Assembly: GCA_944321735.1 (NCBI GenBank)
Contig: CALUMK010000013.1
Location: 1 to 64,000 of the forward strand
Source: an uncultured Bacteroidales bacterium
GTDB taxonomy: Bacteria > Bacteroidota > Bacteroidia > Bacteroidales > P3
Length of the DNA stretch: 64,000 nt
Direction of reading: 5' to 3'
Shown here: piece by piece, positions 17,810-25,229 of the stretch
Numbering within the stretch: the first letter of the stretch is position 1
Layout: every line of letters starts with the position of its first letter
The notes under the pieces: model-generated
Told to the model about the DNA's origin: nothing
Database searches by the model: none
Seen by the model: the letters and a program-made list of their open reading frames with translations, nothing else
Program-made: the position numbers and the translations under genes

Positions 17810-18694
17810 ATGGAAACAAGATTATTTGCCTTGGCAGCCTTGGGCATCGCGCTCACCGCTTGCACCAACGACAATGAAGCGATGGACAAGGGTTCCGTAC
17901 CCGCTGAAATCAAAGCCGAAATTTCAGCCCCTGCCGATTCCCATGCCGACGACACCCAGTGGCGGGATGCCGATGAGATAGGAGTCTCCGAAAGCCGCTT
18001 CGGTTTCACCAATGTCCCATATGTAATGACAAACGGGAAATTTGAACCGACCCGGGAAACCATCTTCTTCCTGGATGATGAGCCGACCACTTTCTCTGCC
18101 TACTATCCGTACAATGCGAAAGGCGGAACGCTGACCGCCACCACCGATAGCGCGGCGCAGCAAAACCAGCCGGACATCGACTTCCTCTATGCCACCGGTG
18201 CTACCGCCAGTACGCACAATCCCGAGGTGAACTTCACCGATGACACGGATGCAGGCGGCCAGGACTGTTCTTTCCACCACTGCATGAGCCAAATCACGCT
18301 CACCTTCGAGGCGGGCAGCGGTGTGGACTTCTCCACCATCCAGCCTGAAAGCTACACGCTCTCCGGGCTGGTACTGACGGGCAACTTCGATACCGAGACC
18401 GGCATAGCCAAGGCTGACGAGAACGCACAGGAAGCCGACCTTGCAATGGAACTGGACGGCGCACTCAGCTCATCGGTCATCCTCTTTCCGCAGGACAAGG
18501 CAAGCATCGGCGTGACCGTGGTGTTCAACGGAAATAAGTACAATGCCACGCTCAGCATTCCCGAAGGCACACTAAAAGCCGGCAACAACTACACCTATAC
18601 CGTCACCGTCCGCAACATGGGCCTGAGCATCGGTTCGGCCGTCATCAGCGACTGGAATCCGGTAAGCGGCGGCGAAGTGAACGCCGAACTCTAA
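17810..18694 (+). CDS. Fimbrillin-family lipoprotein
   Basis: 294 residues starting METRLFALAALGIALTAC, a lipoprotein signal with lipobox LTAC. Family features include WRDADEIGVSES near residue 60, FLDDEPTTFSAYYPYN, FHHCMSQITLTFEAG, and the terminal AGNNYTYTVTVRNMGLSI...ISDWNPVSGGEVNAEL, the Fimbrillin_C-type end. Start 17810 replaces 17735 because the signal peptide begins there and the previous gene stops at 17777. Likely a structural or tip subunit of a type V pilus; exported, lipidated and assembled after proteolytic maturation as in related pili. Confidence 0.8.
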   Translation: METRLFALAALGIALTACTNDNEAMDKGSVPAEIKAEISAPADSHADDTQWRDADEIGVSESRFGFTNVPYVMTNGKFEPTRETIFFLDDEPTTFSAYYPYNAKGGTLTATTDSAAQQNQPDIDFLYATGATASTHNPEVNFTDDTDAGGQDCSFHHCMSQITLTFEAGSGVDFSTIQPESYTLSGLVLTGNFDTETGIAKADENAQEADLAMELDGALSSSVILFPQDKASIGVTVVFNGNKYNATLSIPEGTLKAGNNYTYTVTVRNMGLSIGSAVISDWNPVSGGEVNAEL

Positions 18695-18739
18695 ACGAAG
18701 ATTCTAACAGATTATAAAACAAGAGCGTTCTTTGAAAGA

Positions 18740-18773
18740 TTTGTGCGAGGAGAAGTAAGAAACACTATCTTTG
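18740..18773 (+). promoter_or_regulatory. Promoter (TTTG - 22 bp - TATCTTTG) before the GLUG adhesin gene
   Basis: A -33 TTTG at 18740-18743 and a -7 TATCTTTG at 18766-18773 are 22 bp apart. Transcription would start near 18780, leaving a leader of about 255 nt before ATG 19037, including a strong hairpin at 18817. Confidence 0.55.
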
Positions 18774-18816
18774 TGGTTGCGTAACATAAAACTGATAGCA
18801 AATACATAATCCGTTG

Positions 18817-18846
18817 TTTAAAGTGGTCGAATTTGACCACTTTAAA
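18817..18846. other. Perfect 12-bp-stem hairpin in the leader of the adhesin gene
   Basis: TTTAAAGTGGTC and its exact complement GACCACTTTAAA enclose a 6-nt loop. It lies about 37 nt after the predicted transcription start and is not followed by a U run on either strand, so it is a poor terminator. It could be an operator, an mRNA 5' stabiliser or part of an attenuator. The rest of 18847-19027 has smaller inverted repeats (for example GTCTGA...TCAGAC near 18880-18900) and no gene. Confidence 0.6.
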
Positions 18847-19036
18847 ATGCAGGCCGGATTACCGAGTTTTGTTCTGAGTGTGTCTGAGTGATTGATCAGA
18901 CTCAACCAGATCGCCATCCATCAGATGCAAATATTGGATGACACTCAAAAGCATCTGCTTCAATAATTCTTCTTCACACTCGCACCGGTCTTTCCGATAG
19001 AACGCTCATAGACAATGGAAATAATTTATGAGCGAT

Positions 19037-21019
19037 ATGAAACACAACCTATTATTACTCTGTGCGGCGGCGCTGGCAGTGACCGCCTGCACCCAAGACG
19101 AGCTTGGCAACGGTGTTTTGCCTGAAGGCGAATACCCGCTGATTATCAACGCCACCAGCCCGCAAGCCATGACATCCCCTGTTTCCCTCGGCACAGTGGA
19201 CGGCGACTGGCAGGGCGTTACTTCCGTAGCCCTCAGCGTGGGCGGCACGATAAAGGAATACAACGTAACGGCATCCGATGCCGACGGCTATAAGACCGCC
19301 ACGCTCTCACGCGAGAACGACCCGTTCTGGTGGACGAGCCGCAATGACATCACCGTCAGCGCATGGTGGCCCTACGATGCCGCCAACATCTCACAGATGC
19401 CTGCCGTGAAGGTCGCTGCCGATCAAAGTACGCAAGATGCCTTTGCAGGCAGCGACTTCATTGCCGCTCTCAACAAGTCCGTGCAGTTCGACAACCCGAC
19501 TTTGGAGTTCAGCCACCGCACGGCACGTATAACGGTTAATCTTGAAAAGGGAAACGGCATCACGGGCGTGACGGGAGCCGATGTCTATGTGACCGGACTC
19601 TCCACGGACGGCGGCAATCCGGCATCCATCAGCACCTACGCATCGGGCAACGACACCTACGAGGCACTTGCCGCACCGCAGACCGTGAAGGCAAACACAC
19701 CTTTCATTGAAGTGGACTTGAACGGCAGCACCTTCTACTTCCGTCCGCAGAGCGACGTGGTGCTGACAGCCAATAGCCGTTACACTTACACCGTCCGTGT
19801 TACTGCCAAGGGGCTGGAATTGGCAGGCTGCACCATCACCGGCTGGACCGAGGGCGGCGGCGAGAGCGGCACGGCAGAGGATTTGGGCTTCACCTACAAT
19901 GCGAACACCCATACCTACTTGGTGTACAATGAAAACGGCCTGCTGGCATGGAACGAGGCTGCGCAAAGCGACCTCTCGCTGAACTGCACCCTTACTGAAG
20001 ACATCACCTTGACAAAACCGGCAACAGGCGAAAGCAACTGGACTCCGATATCGGGATACTCCGGCACTTTCGACGGCGACGGTCATGCCATCGACAATCT
20101 GACAATTAACACCACAAAAGAAAAACAAGGCTTGTTTTCCACTATAAGCAGCCCAGGCATCGTGAAGAATTTGACATTGAGGAATGTTCAAATAGAAGGA
20201 GGCCTGATGACCGGCGGTATAGCGGGTTATAATTTCGGAACCATTACTGATTGCAAAGCATCCGGCAATATTAAAGGAACTACAACTGTCGGTGGCATAG
20301 CAGGAACTAGCTTTATGGGTTCTATTACCAATTGCAGTTTCGACGGTTCTGTCATTTCAGACGGTGGAGCTGCAGGGGGTATTTCAGGTAGCAATGGCAA
20401 AGGAACGACTACTGGCAAAGGAACCATCATCAACTGCCATTCCTCGGGGAGCATAGCTTTGACAGGAGAAGGGAGTGGCGAAAGCGGAGTAGGCGGTATA
20501 GTTGGCATAAACAATTCTGCAGGTATCATCATTGCCTGCTATTCTTCAAGCACGGTTCTATGTCCCGATGCCTATGCTGTCGGAGGTGTGGTCGGCAATA
20601 ATGACGAAGAGGGAGTCGTTATAGCTTGTTATGCTTCGGGAGATGTCGAGGGTTATCAAAATGCCGGAGGTGTGGTTGGATCGCATGAACATGACGCACA
20701 GCTTATCGCCTGCTATGCTACGGGCGATGTAGAAGGCGGCTTTTATGGTGGAGGCTCAACGGCAGGCGTGGTAGGCCGCATTTACCAAGCCATCGTCACG
20801 GCTTGTTATTGGAGCGGATCCGAAACTTGGGGGAGCGGTAGCAGTTATGATGACGGCGAAACGACAAAAGTAAACGGCAATGATGTCACTTGGACGGATG
20901 CCGTAGATGGAATGAACGCTGCTATCAATGAATGGAACGCATCTCATGCCGACCAAGCGTGCGACTGGGCATACCAAACTCCAGATGCGAACACTCCGCC
21001 AACCCTGTCAGCCAAATAA
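19037..21019 (+). CDS. Fimbrillin-family lipoprotein fused to GLUG-repeat adhesin region
   Basis: 660 residues. The lipoprotein signal ends ALAVTAC. Residues about 20-280 are fimbrillin-like (WWTSRNDITVSAWWPYD, LEFSHRTARITVNLE, FYFRPQSDVVLTANSRYTYTVRV, ITGWTEGG). After a linker (YNANTHTYLVYNENGLLAWNEA), residues about 330-610 are GLUG-type beta repeats: GLFSTISSPGIVKNLTL, TGGIAGYNFGTITDC, VGGIAGTSFMGSITNC, VGGIVGINNSAGIIIACY, VGGVVGNNDEEGVVIACY. GLUG repeats are found in surface adhesins and IgA-peptidase-like proteins. From about 20100 the codons become more AT-rich, suggesting a separately acquired repeat domain. ATG 19037 is preferred over 19028 because the basic signal start MKHN is there. 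Probable adhesive tip. Confidence 0.8.
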   Translation: MKHNLLLLCAAALAVTACTQDELGNGVLPEGEYPLIINATSPQAMTSPVSLGTVDGDWQGVTSVALSVGGTIKEYNVTASDADGYKTATLSRENDPFWWTSRNDITVSAWWPYDAANISQMPAVKVAADQSTQDAFAGSDFIAALNKSVQFDNPTLEFSHRTARITVNLEKGNGITGVTGADVYVTGLSTDGGNPASISTYASGNDTYEALAAPQTVKANTPFIEVDLNGSTFYFRPQSDVVLTANSRYTYTVRVTAKGLELAGCTITGWTEGGGESGTAEDLGFTYNANTHTYLVYNENGLLAWNEAAQSDLSLNCTLTEDITLTKPATGESNWTPISGYSGTFDGDGHAIDNLTINTTKEKQGLFSTISSPGIVKNLTLRNVQIEGGLMTGGIAGYNFGTITDCKASGNIKGTTTVGGIAGTSFMGSITNCSFDGSVISDGGAAGGISGSNGKGTTTGKGTIINCHSSGSIALTGEGSGESGVGGIVGINNSAGIIIACYSSSTVLCPDAYAVGGVVGNNDEEGVVIACYASGDVEGYQNAGGVVGSHEHDAQLIACYATGDVEGGFYGGGSTAGVVGRIYQAIVTACYWSGSETWGSGSSYDDGETTKVNGNDVTWTDAVDGMNAAINEWNASHADQACDWAYQTPDANTPPTLSAK

Positions 21020-21041
21020 CAATGAAATCGGTTTTAGCCAT

Positions 21042-21800
21042 ATGAAACGAATAACCTTATTATACAGCGTCTTCGCCCTGCTCCTTGCGGCCACCGCCTG
21101 CACGCAGGACGATGCGGGTCTGCTTTCCGAAGAAACAGAAGGCATCCCCATGACCTTTACCGCCACAGGATTGACGCCCCCTGCCGTCGTCACCTTTGCC
21201 ACGGTGGACGGCAACTGGGCGGGCGTGACCTCGGTTGCCGTCCAAATAGGCAGCGAAGTGAAAGAATACCGCGTGACCCACTCTGCCGACCACCTTACCG
21301 CCACCCTCAGCAGCGACGACCCGCACTATTGGAAGGCAACGGATATCGTTACCGTATCGGCATGGTGGCCCTACACCGAGGGTGAGACCGCGATGCCCGC
21401 CGTGATAGTGCAGGCAGACCAGCGCGGCAACGGCTATGCCAAGAGCGACCACATCGCCGTGGTGGAAAAGCAGCTGAGCTACAACGAAGGCACACCCACA
21501 CTCGACTTCACGCACCGCACTGCCCGTGTCAGCCTTACGCTGTCGGGCACCACATCGGATGTCAGCTTCGTGCGCCTGACAAACCTCTCCACCGCCGACG
21601 GCAACCCCGGCGAGATAATCGCCCGCGATGCAGGGAGCGGCACCATCTACGAAGCCCTCGTAGCCCCGCAAAGCGTGGCTCAGGGCACGGCCTTCGTCAG
21701 CATCTCCACCGCCGGCGGCAAGACCTACGTCTACCGGATGCAGGCCGATACCGAATGGACGGCAGGCTCGGAATACAGTTACGCTATCGCGATACCATGA
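21042..21800 (+). CDS. Fimbrillin-family lipoprotein with shortened C-terminus
   Basis: 252 residues with lipoprotein signal MKRITLLYSVFALLLAATAC. It is a paralogue of the N-terminal part of the preceding protein: GNWAGVTSVAVQIGSEVKEY, VTVSAWWPYTEGE, LDFTHRTARVSLTL, TYVYRMQADTEWTAGSEYSYAIAIP. Where the other two fimbrillins here continue for 25-30 residues to a final ...W..GG.. strand, this one stops 8 bp before a long hairpin element. That suggests truncation by the element. Start 21042 is fixed by the signal peptide; the earlier frame (20928) overlaps the previous gene. Confidence 0.75.
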   Translation: MKRITLLYSVFALLLAATACTQDDAGLLSEETEGIPMTFTATGLTPPAVVTFATVDGNWAGVTSVAVQIGSEVKEYRVTHSADHLTATLSSDDPHYWKATDIVTVSAWWPYTEGETAMPAVIVQADQRGNGYAKSDHIAVVEKQLSYNEGTPTLDFTHRTARVSLTLSGTTSDVSFVRLTNLSTADGNPGEIIARDAGSGTIYEALVAPQSVAQGTAFVSISTAGGKTYVYRMQADTEWTAGSEYSYAIAIP

Positions 21801-21808
21801 AGTGACAC

Positions 21809-21936
21809 TTAAAAAGCATTTTGCGCGGATGGATGCAAGGCGCGCAAAGGTGAGAAAAGCGGAGCGTACTCCACGTACGTGAGCATTTTCGAATCCCTTG
21901 CGCAACGCCGCAGACACCGCGCAAAATGCTTTTTAA
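21809..21936. repeat. Long hairpin element, copy B
   Basis: Perfect 20-bp arms (TTAAAAAGCATTTTGCGCGG at 21809-21828 and its complement at 21917-21936). Centre in forward orientation: GGATGCAAGGC, GTGAGAAAAGCGGAGCGTAC, TCCACGTACGTGAGCATTTT, CGAATCCCTTGCGCAACG. The right arm contains the stop codon of the C1 peptidase (minus strand), and the element fills the convergent gap. Confidence 0.85.
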
Positions 21937-23321
21937 AACATGTAGTCCCACATAGGGAGAGATACCGGCTTCGTCCCCAACGCCTCCACAGCCCTTTCAT
22001 CCAGATAGGCCTTGCGGATCACGAGCCGGAACATGTATTCATCGAACCAGTCGTCGGTAAAGGTGATGTAGCCGTCATGCCCGGCGGAAGGTCCCCAGCT
22101 GTTCTCGAACTCCCATTTGACCGGGTTCTCGTTGGAATCCACATCGCAGCCCACCAAAGTCATCGCGTGCGAAGAACCGCTCTGGCGGCTGAGGATACGG
22201 TCGGCCTTGGCCATCTCGAGTTCCACGCCGAAAAGAGACTCGTAATCGTACATGGTCGGGTCGGAAATCCCCTCGGCCACATTGAACTGCTTGCCCACAT
22301 CGCAGGAAGCGTACATGGCCTCGTTGTTCTTGATCGAAGCCAAAGCCGCCTTCTTGATATCCTCGTTAGGCAGGTTCAGATAAACCCAGTTCAGCCCCTC
22401 GTAGGAGTTCCGGTAATTCTGAATCTCGTACAACTTGTAATAAGGCCGGGTCGGGTCGTTCATGATCATGATGTAATTGTCGGGCGTATAGCCTTCGGGC
22501 GTGATTTCCGCATAGAACTGCATCGGCGTGTAATCCTTCAGCTCCCGGATATTGCCGTCCAAATCCTTGTAACGCCAGGTGAAAGTGGTCGGCGGTTCGC
22601 CAAGGCACAAAGCCAGAATCCGGTAGGCATCCTCCAAGCCCTCCATCTTGCGCTCGCGCAAAGCCGCCGTCTTGGCCCCGTCGGCCGCCATGTGACGGAT
22701 TTCCATGCCCGTGCGGCGCAAGCTCTCGTTCAGAATCGACACCATCTGGTTGGTATTGTTGGAATGCTCGGTTTCCGGCATCACTTCGGCCGGAACCACC
22801 CCGTACTTGGTAGCCAGGTTGTAATACAGGTTCCAAACCCCGCCGTCATTGACCGGCGAAGCAAACAACGTCATCACTTCCCTATCCCCTTGGTCGGTCT
22901 TGGCCGTGCGGATCACGTTTTCGAGGAAAAGGTTCGACTTTTCCAGCATATCATAGAAATAGAGATAGTTATGCGAGAAATCGAATTCCCCGATATTGTA
23001 CTTCTCCATGATGCCCGGCCGCAGCACGTTCATCGAAGTGAACATCCAGCAACGTCCCGACTGCTTCTGGTCGGTAATGCCCTTCACATTGACCCGGTAC
23101 TTGAAATAATGGTCGATCTTGCCCTGCAATTCCCGGTTGAGCGCGCAGGACTTGATGTTCTTGTCGGCCGTCAGCACGTTCTGGATCGCCCGCGTCGGCG
23201 CATCCAGCACGAAACTTTCCTGTAAACGGGACAGCTCCTCCGTCCCGATAGTCTGGGCCTGAAGCATCCCGCCTCCGCCCAAGGCCGCCAAAACGGCCAT
23301 AGCAAAAATGTTCTTCTTCAT
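21933..23321 (-). CDS. Secreted C1-family (bleomycin hydrolase-type) aminopeptidase
   Basis: 462 residues with a signal peptide (NIFAMAVLAALGGGGMLQAQ). Papain-like catalytic elements are in the bleomycin hydrolase/PepC arrangement: DQKQSGRCWMFTS (oxyanion Gln and nucleophile Cys), SSHAMTLVGCD (His) and EFENSWG (Asn). Length and the C-terminal extension match the PepC/Gal6 family, which form self-compartmentalised hexamers that trim peptides; the export signal, common in Bacteroidales homologues, places it in the periplasm. ATG 23321 is chosen over 23462 because the signal peptide starts there. Confidence 0.9.
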   Translation of the reverse strand: MKKNIFAMAVLAALGGGGMLQAQTIGTEELSRLQESFVLDAPTRAIQNVLTADKNIKSCALNRELQGKIDHYFKYRVNVKGITDQKQSGRCWMFTSMNVLRPGIMEKYNIGEFDFSHNYLYFYDMLEKSNLFLENVIRTAKTDQGDREVMTLFASPVNDGGVWNLYYNLATKYGVVPAEVMPETEHSNNTNQMVSILNESLRRTGMEIRHMAADGAKTAALRERKMEGLEDAYRILALCLGEPPTTFTWRYKDLDGNIRELKDYTPMQFYAEITPEGYTPDNYIMIMNDPTRPYYKLYEIQNYRNSYEGLNWVYLNLPNEDIKKAALASIKNNEAMYASCDVGKQFNVAEGISDPTMYDYESLFGVELEMAKADRILSRQSGSSHAMTLVGCDVDSNENPVKWEFENSWGPSAGHDGYITFTDDWFDEYMFRLVIRKAYLDERAVEALGTKPVSLPMWDYMF

Positions 23322-23547
23322 ATCGTTTCTTTTATTTTTTACGAACCTATCGCCACAAATCGTCACTCCTTTCGCCCCGCAAACCTCGACACCAACCCGC
23401 CACCCCGTCATCTCCCTCCAACAGCCGACCTCCCTCGAACATCCAATCCCCCGGCAAAACACCTCCGGCAGCGTCAGAACGGCCGAACTTCAAGGCTTCA
23501 ACCGACCTGAGGCCCCCAATAAAACACCTTCCGCACCAAGCCCAGGA

Positions 23548-23672
23548 GCGGCGCGTCAGAACGGGCAAGATGCGAAGCCGCCGAGGGTGCGGACGAGGGA
23601 GCGTACTCAACGTACGTGACCGAGTCCGCAGCCCGAAGGCAATGAAGCAGATTACCCGTTATCACGCGCCGC
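23548..23672. repeat. Long hairpin element, copy C
   Basis: Imperfect 21-bp arms (GCGGCGCGTCAGAACGGGCAA at 23548-23568 pairs with 23652-23672 apart from a few mismatches). The centre contains GGGAGCGTACTCAACGTACG and TGACCGAGTCCGCAGC. The right arm is the last codons and stop of mazG. The remaining 23322-23547 intergenic sequence shows no gene. Confidence 0.7.
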
Positions 23673-24566
23673 TTTATCACGAGCCGCCAACTTGGCCTCA
23701 TTCCAATAAACATCCATCTCCTCCAACGTCATATCATGCAACGACTTCCCCTTCTGTATCGTCTGTTCCTCCATATAGGTAAAGCGCTGGATGAACTTCC
23801 GGTTGGTATGCTCCAAGGCATCCTCCGGGTTCAGCTTGAGGAAGCGGGCGTAATTGATCAGCGCGAAAAACACATCCCCAAGCTCCGACAGCACTCTTTC
23901 CTGCTGCCGAGCCAAAACCCCGTCCGGCTTGGCGGAATCGGACACCTCGCCCGCATCGCCTTCCGACGCATTCGCTTTCAATTCATCCATCTTCCTCACT
24001 TCCACCTGCAGCTCGCCCAGCTCCTCCTGCACCTTGTCCCAGACCTGAGAACGCTTATCCCAGTCGAAGCCCACGCCCCGCGCCTTGTCCTGGATCCGGT
24101 AAGCCTTGATCATGGCCGGCAAGGACGAAGGCACACCCGAAAGGACCGTATGTTTCTTGCCTTCCTGAAGCTTGATTTCTTCCCAGTTCTTCTTCACGTC
24201 CTCGGCCGTCTTGGCCTCCACCTCGCCAAAAATATGCGGATGCCGACGAATCAACTTATCGCACAAAGCATTGCAGACATCCGTAAAATCGAATTTTCCC
24301 TCTTCCTCACCCAATTCGGCATAAAAGGCGATATGCAGCAGCACATCCCCCACCTCCTTCTTGATATCCTCGTAATCCTTGTTCACAATCGCGTCCGACA
24401 GTTCGAAAGTTTCCTCGACCGTCAACGTCCGCAAGGTGTCGAAAGTCTGCTTCTTGTCCCACGGACACTGCCTGCGCAGCAGTTTCAGAATCCGCAACAG
24501 GCGGGCGATGCCTTCTTCGGGCGTCTTGGCCGCATCCTGGTTCGGCAAAAGGTTTTCCAAACTCAT
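23652..24566 (-). CDS. mazG: Nucleoside triphosphate pyrophosphohydrolase MazG
   Basis: 304 residues with two MazG-type all-alpha domains. Domain 1 has LRRQCPWDKKQTFDTLRTLTVEETFELSDAI and KKEVGDVLLHIAFYAEL, with the EExxE and ExxD metal-binding patterns. Domain 2 repeats the pattern with VQEELGELQVEV and LSELGDVFFALINYARFL. It hydrolyses NTPs and dNTPs to monophosphates and pyrophosphate. An acidic/Ala-rich insert (residues about 205-230) is extra relative to E. coli MazG (263 residues). It is the last gene of a minus-strand operon behind plsY (7-bp gap). Confidence 0.92.
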   Translation of the reverse strand: MSLENLLPNQDAAKTPEEGIARLLRILKLLRRQCPWDKKQTFDTLRTLTVEETFELSDAIVNKDYEDIKKEVGDVLLHIAFYAELGEEEGKFDFTDVCNALCDKLIRRHPHIFGEVEAKTAEDVKKNWEEIKLQEGKKHTVLSGVPSSLPAMIKAYRIQDKARGVGFDWDKRSQVWDKVQEELGELQVEVRKMDELKANASEGDAGEVSDSAKPDGVLARQQERVLSELGDVFFALINYARFLKLNPEDALEHTNRKFIQRFTYMEEQTIQKGKSLHDMTLEEMDVYWNEAKLAARDKAARDNG

Positions 24567-24573
24567 TGTATTC

Positions 24574-25215
24574 CTATTTTACTCCTTCTTTCTTCTTCCC
24601 TAAGCTCAGCTTCGATTCCTTCCCGTGCAGCAGACGGCCTATGTTCTTGCGGTGCGTAATCACGATGAATACCGCAATGAACACCGCAAAGCACCGCAGG
24701 ACCAAATTCTCCTGACCGAACACAAAGATATCCAAAAACGGGAACAGCACCGCCGCCGTAATCGAAGCCAAGGACACATATCGGGTGGCCAGGAACACCA
24801 GCAGGAACACTGCCACCGCCGAAAGCAAGGCCTCCGGATAAATGGCCAGCACCACCCCCATCAGCGTGGCAACGCCTTTGCCGCCTTTGAAACCCGTGTA
24901 CAATGGGAACACATGCCCCAAGACCACAGCCAAAGCCAAGGCCACATCGAAATACACCGCATAGGCTTCGGTGGCCGGGCGCAGGAACAGGAAATCCAGG
25001 CTCACAGCCAGCCAGCCCTTGAAGGCATCCAACGCCAGCACCACAATGCCCGGCTTCAGGCCCAGCACCCGGATCGTATTGGTTGTCCCTGCATTATGGC
25101 TGCCGTAGTCCCGCACATCCTTATGGTAGAAGATACGGCCTATCCAGACCGCCGACGAAAAGCTGCCTATCAGATAAGCCACTATAAAACCGATTATCAA
25201 CAAAATAAATTCCAT
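24574..25215 (-). CDS. plsY: Acyl-phosphate:glycerol-3-phosphate acyltransferase PlsY
   Basis: 213 residues of an integral membrane protein with about five TM segments. The three conserved PlsY loops are visible: SFSSAVWIGR, GSHNAGTTNTIRVLG (the GSGNxGxTN motif), and GFKGGKGVATLMG (the GGKGVAT motif), plus TRYVSLASI. It transfers acyl groups from acyl-phosphate to glycerol-3-phosphate, the first acylation of phospholipid synthesis. ATG 25215 starts directly at the first TM segment; the longer frame to 25248 overlaps the upstream gene. It is in an operon between the giant secreted protein (14-bp gap) and mazG. Confidence 0.92.
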   Translation of the reverse strand: MEFILLIIGFIVAYLIGSFSSAVWIGRIFYHKDVRDYGSHNAGTTNTIRVLGLKPGIVVLALDAFKGWLAVSLDFLFLRPATEAYAVYFDVALALAVVLGHVFPLYTGFKGGKGVATLMGVVLAIYPEALLSAVAVFLLVFLATRYVSLASITAAVLFPFLDIFVFGQENLVLRCFAVFIAVFIVITHRKNIGRLLHGKESKLSLGKKKEGVK

Positions 25216-25229
25216 CTGTCCAATCAATA

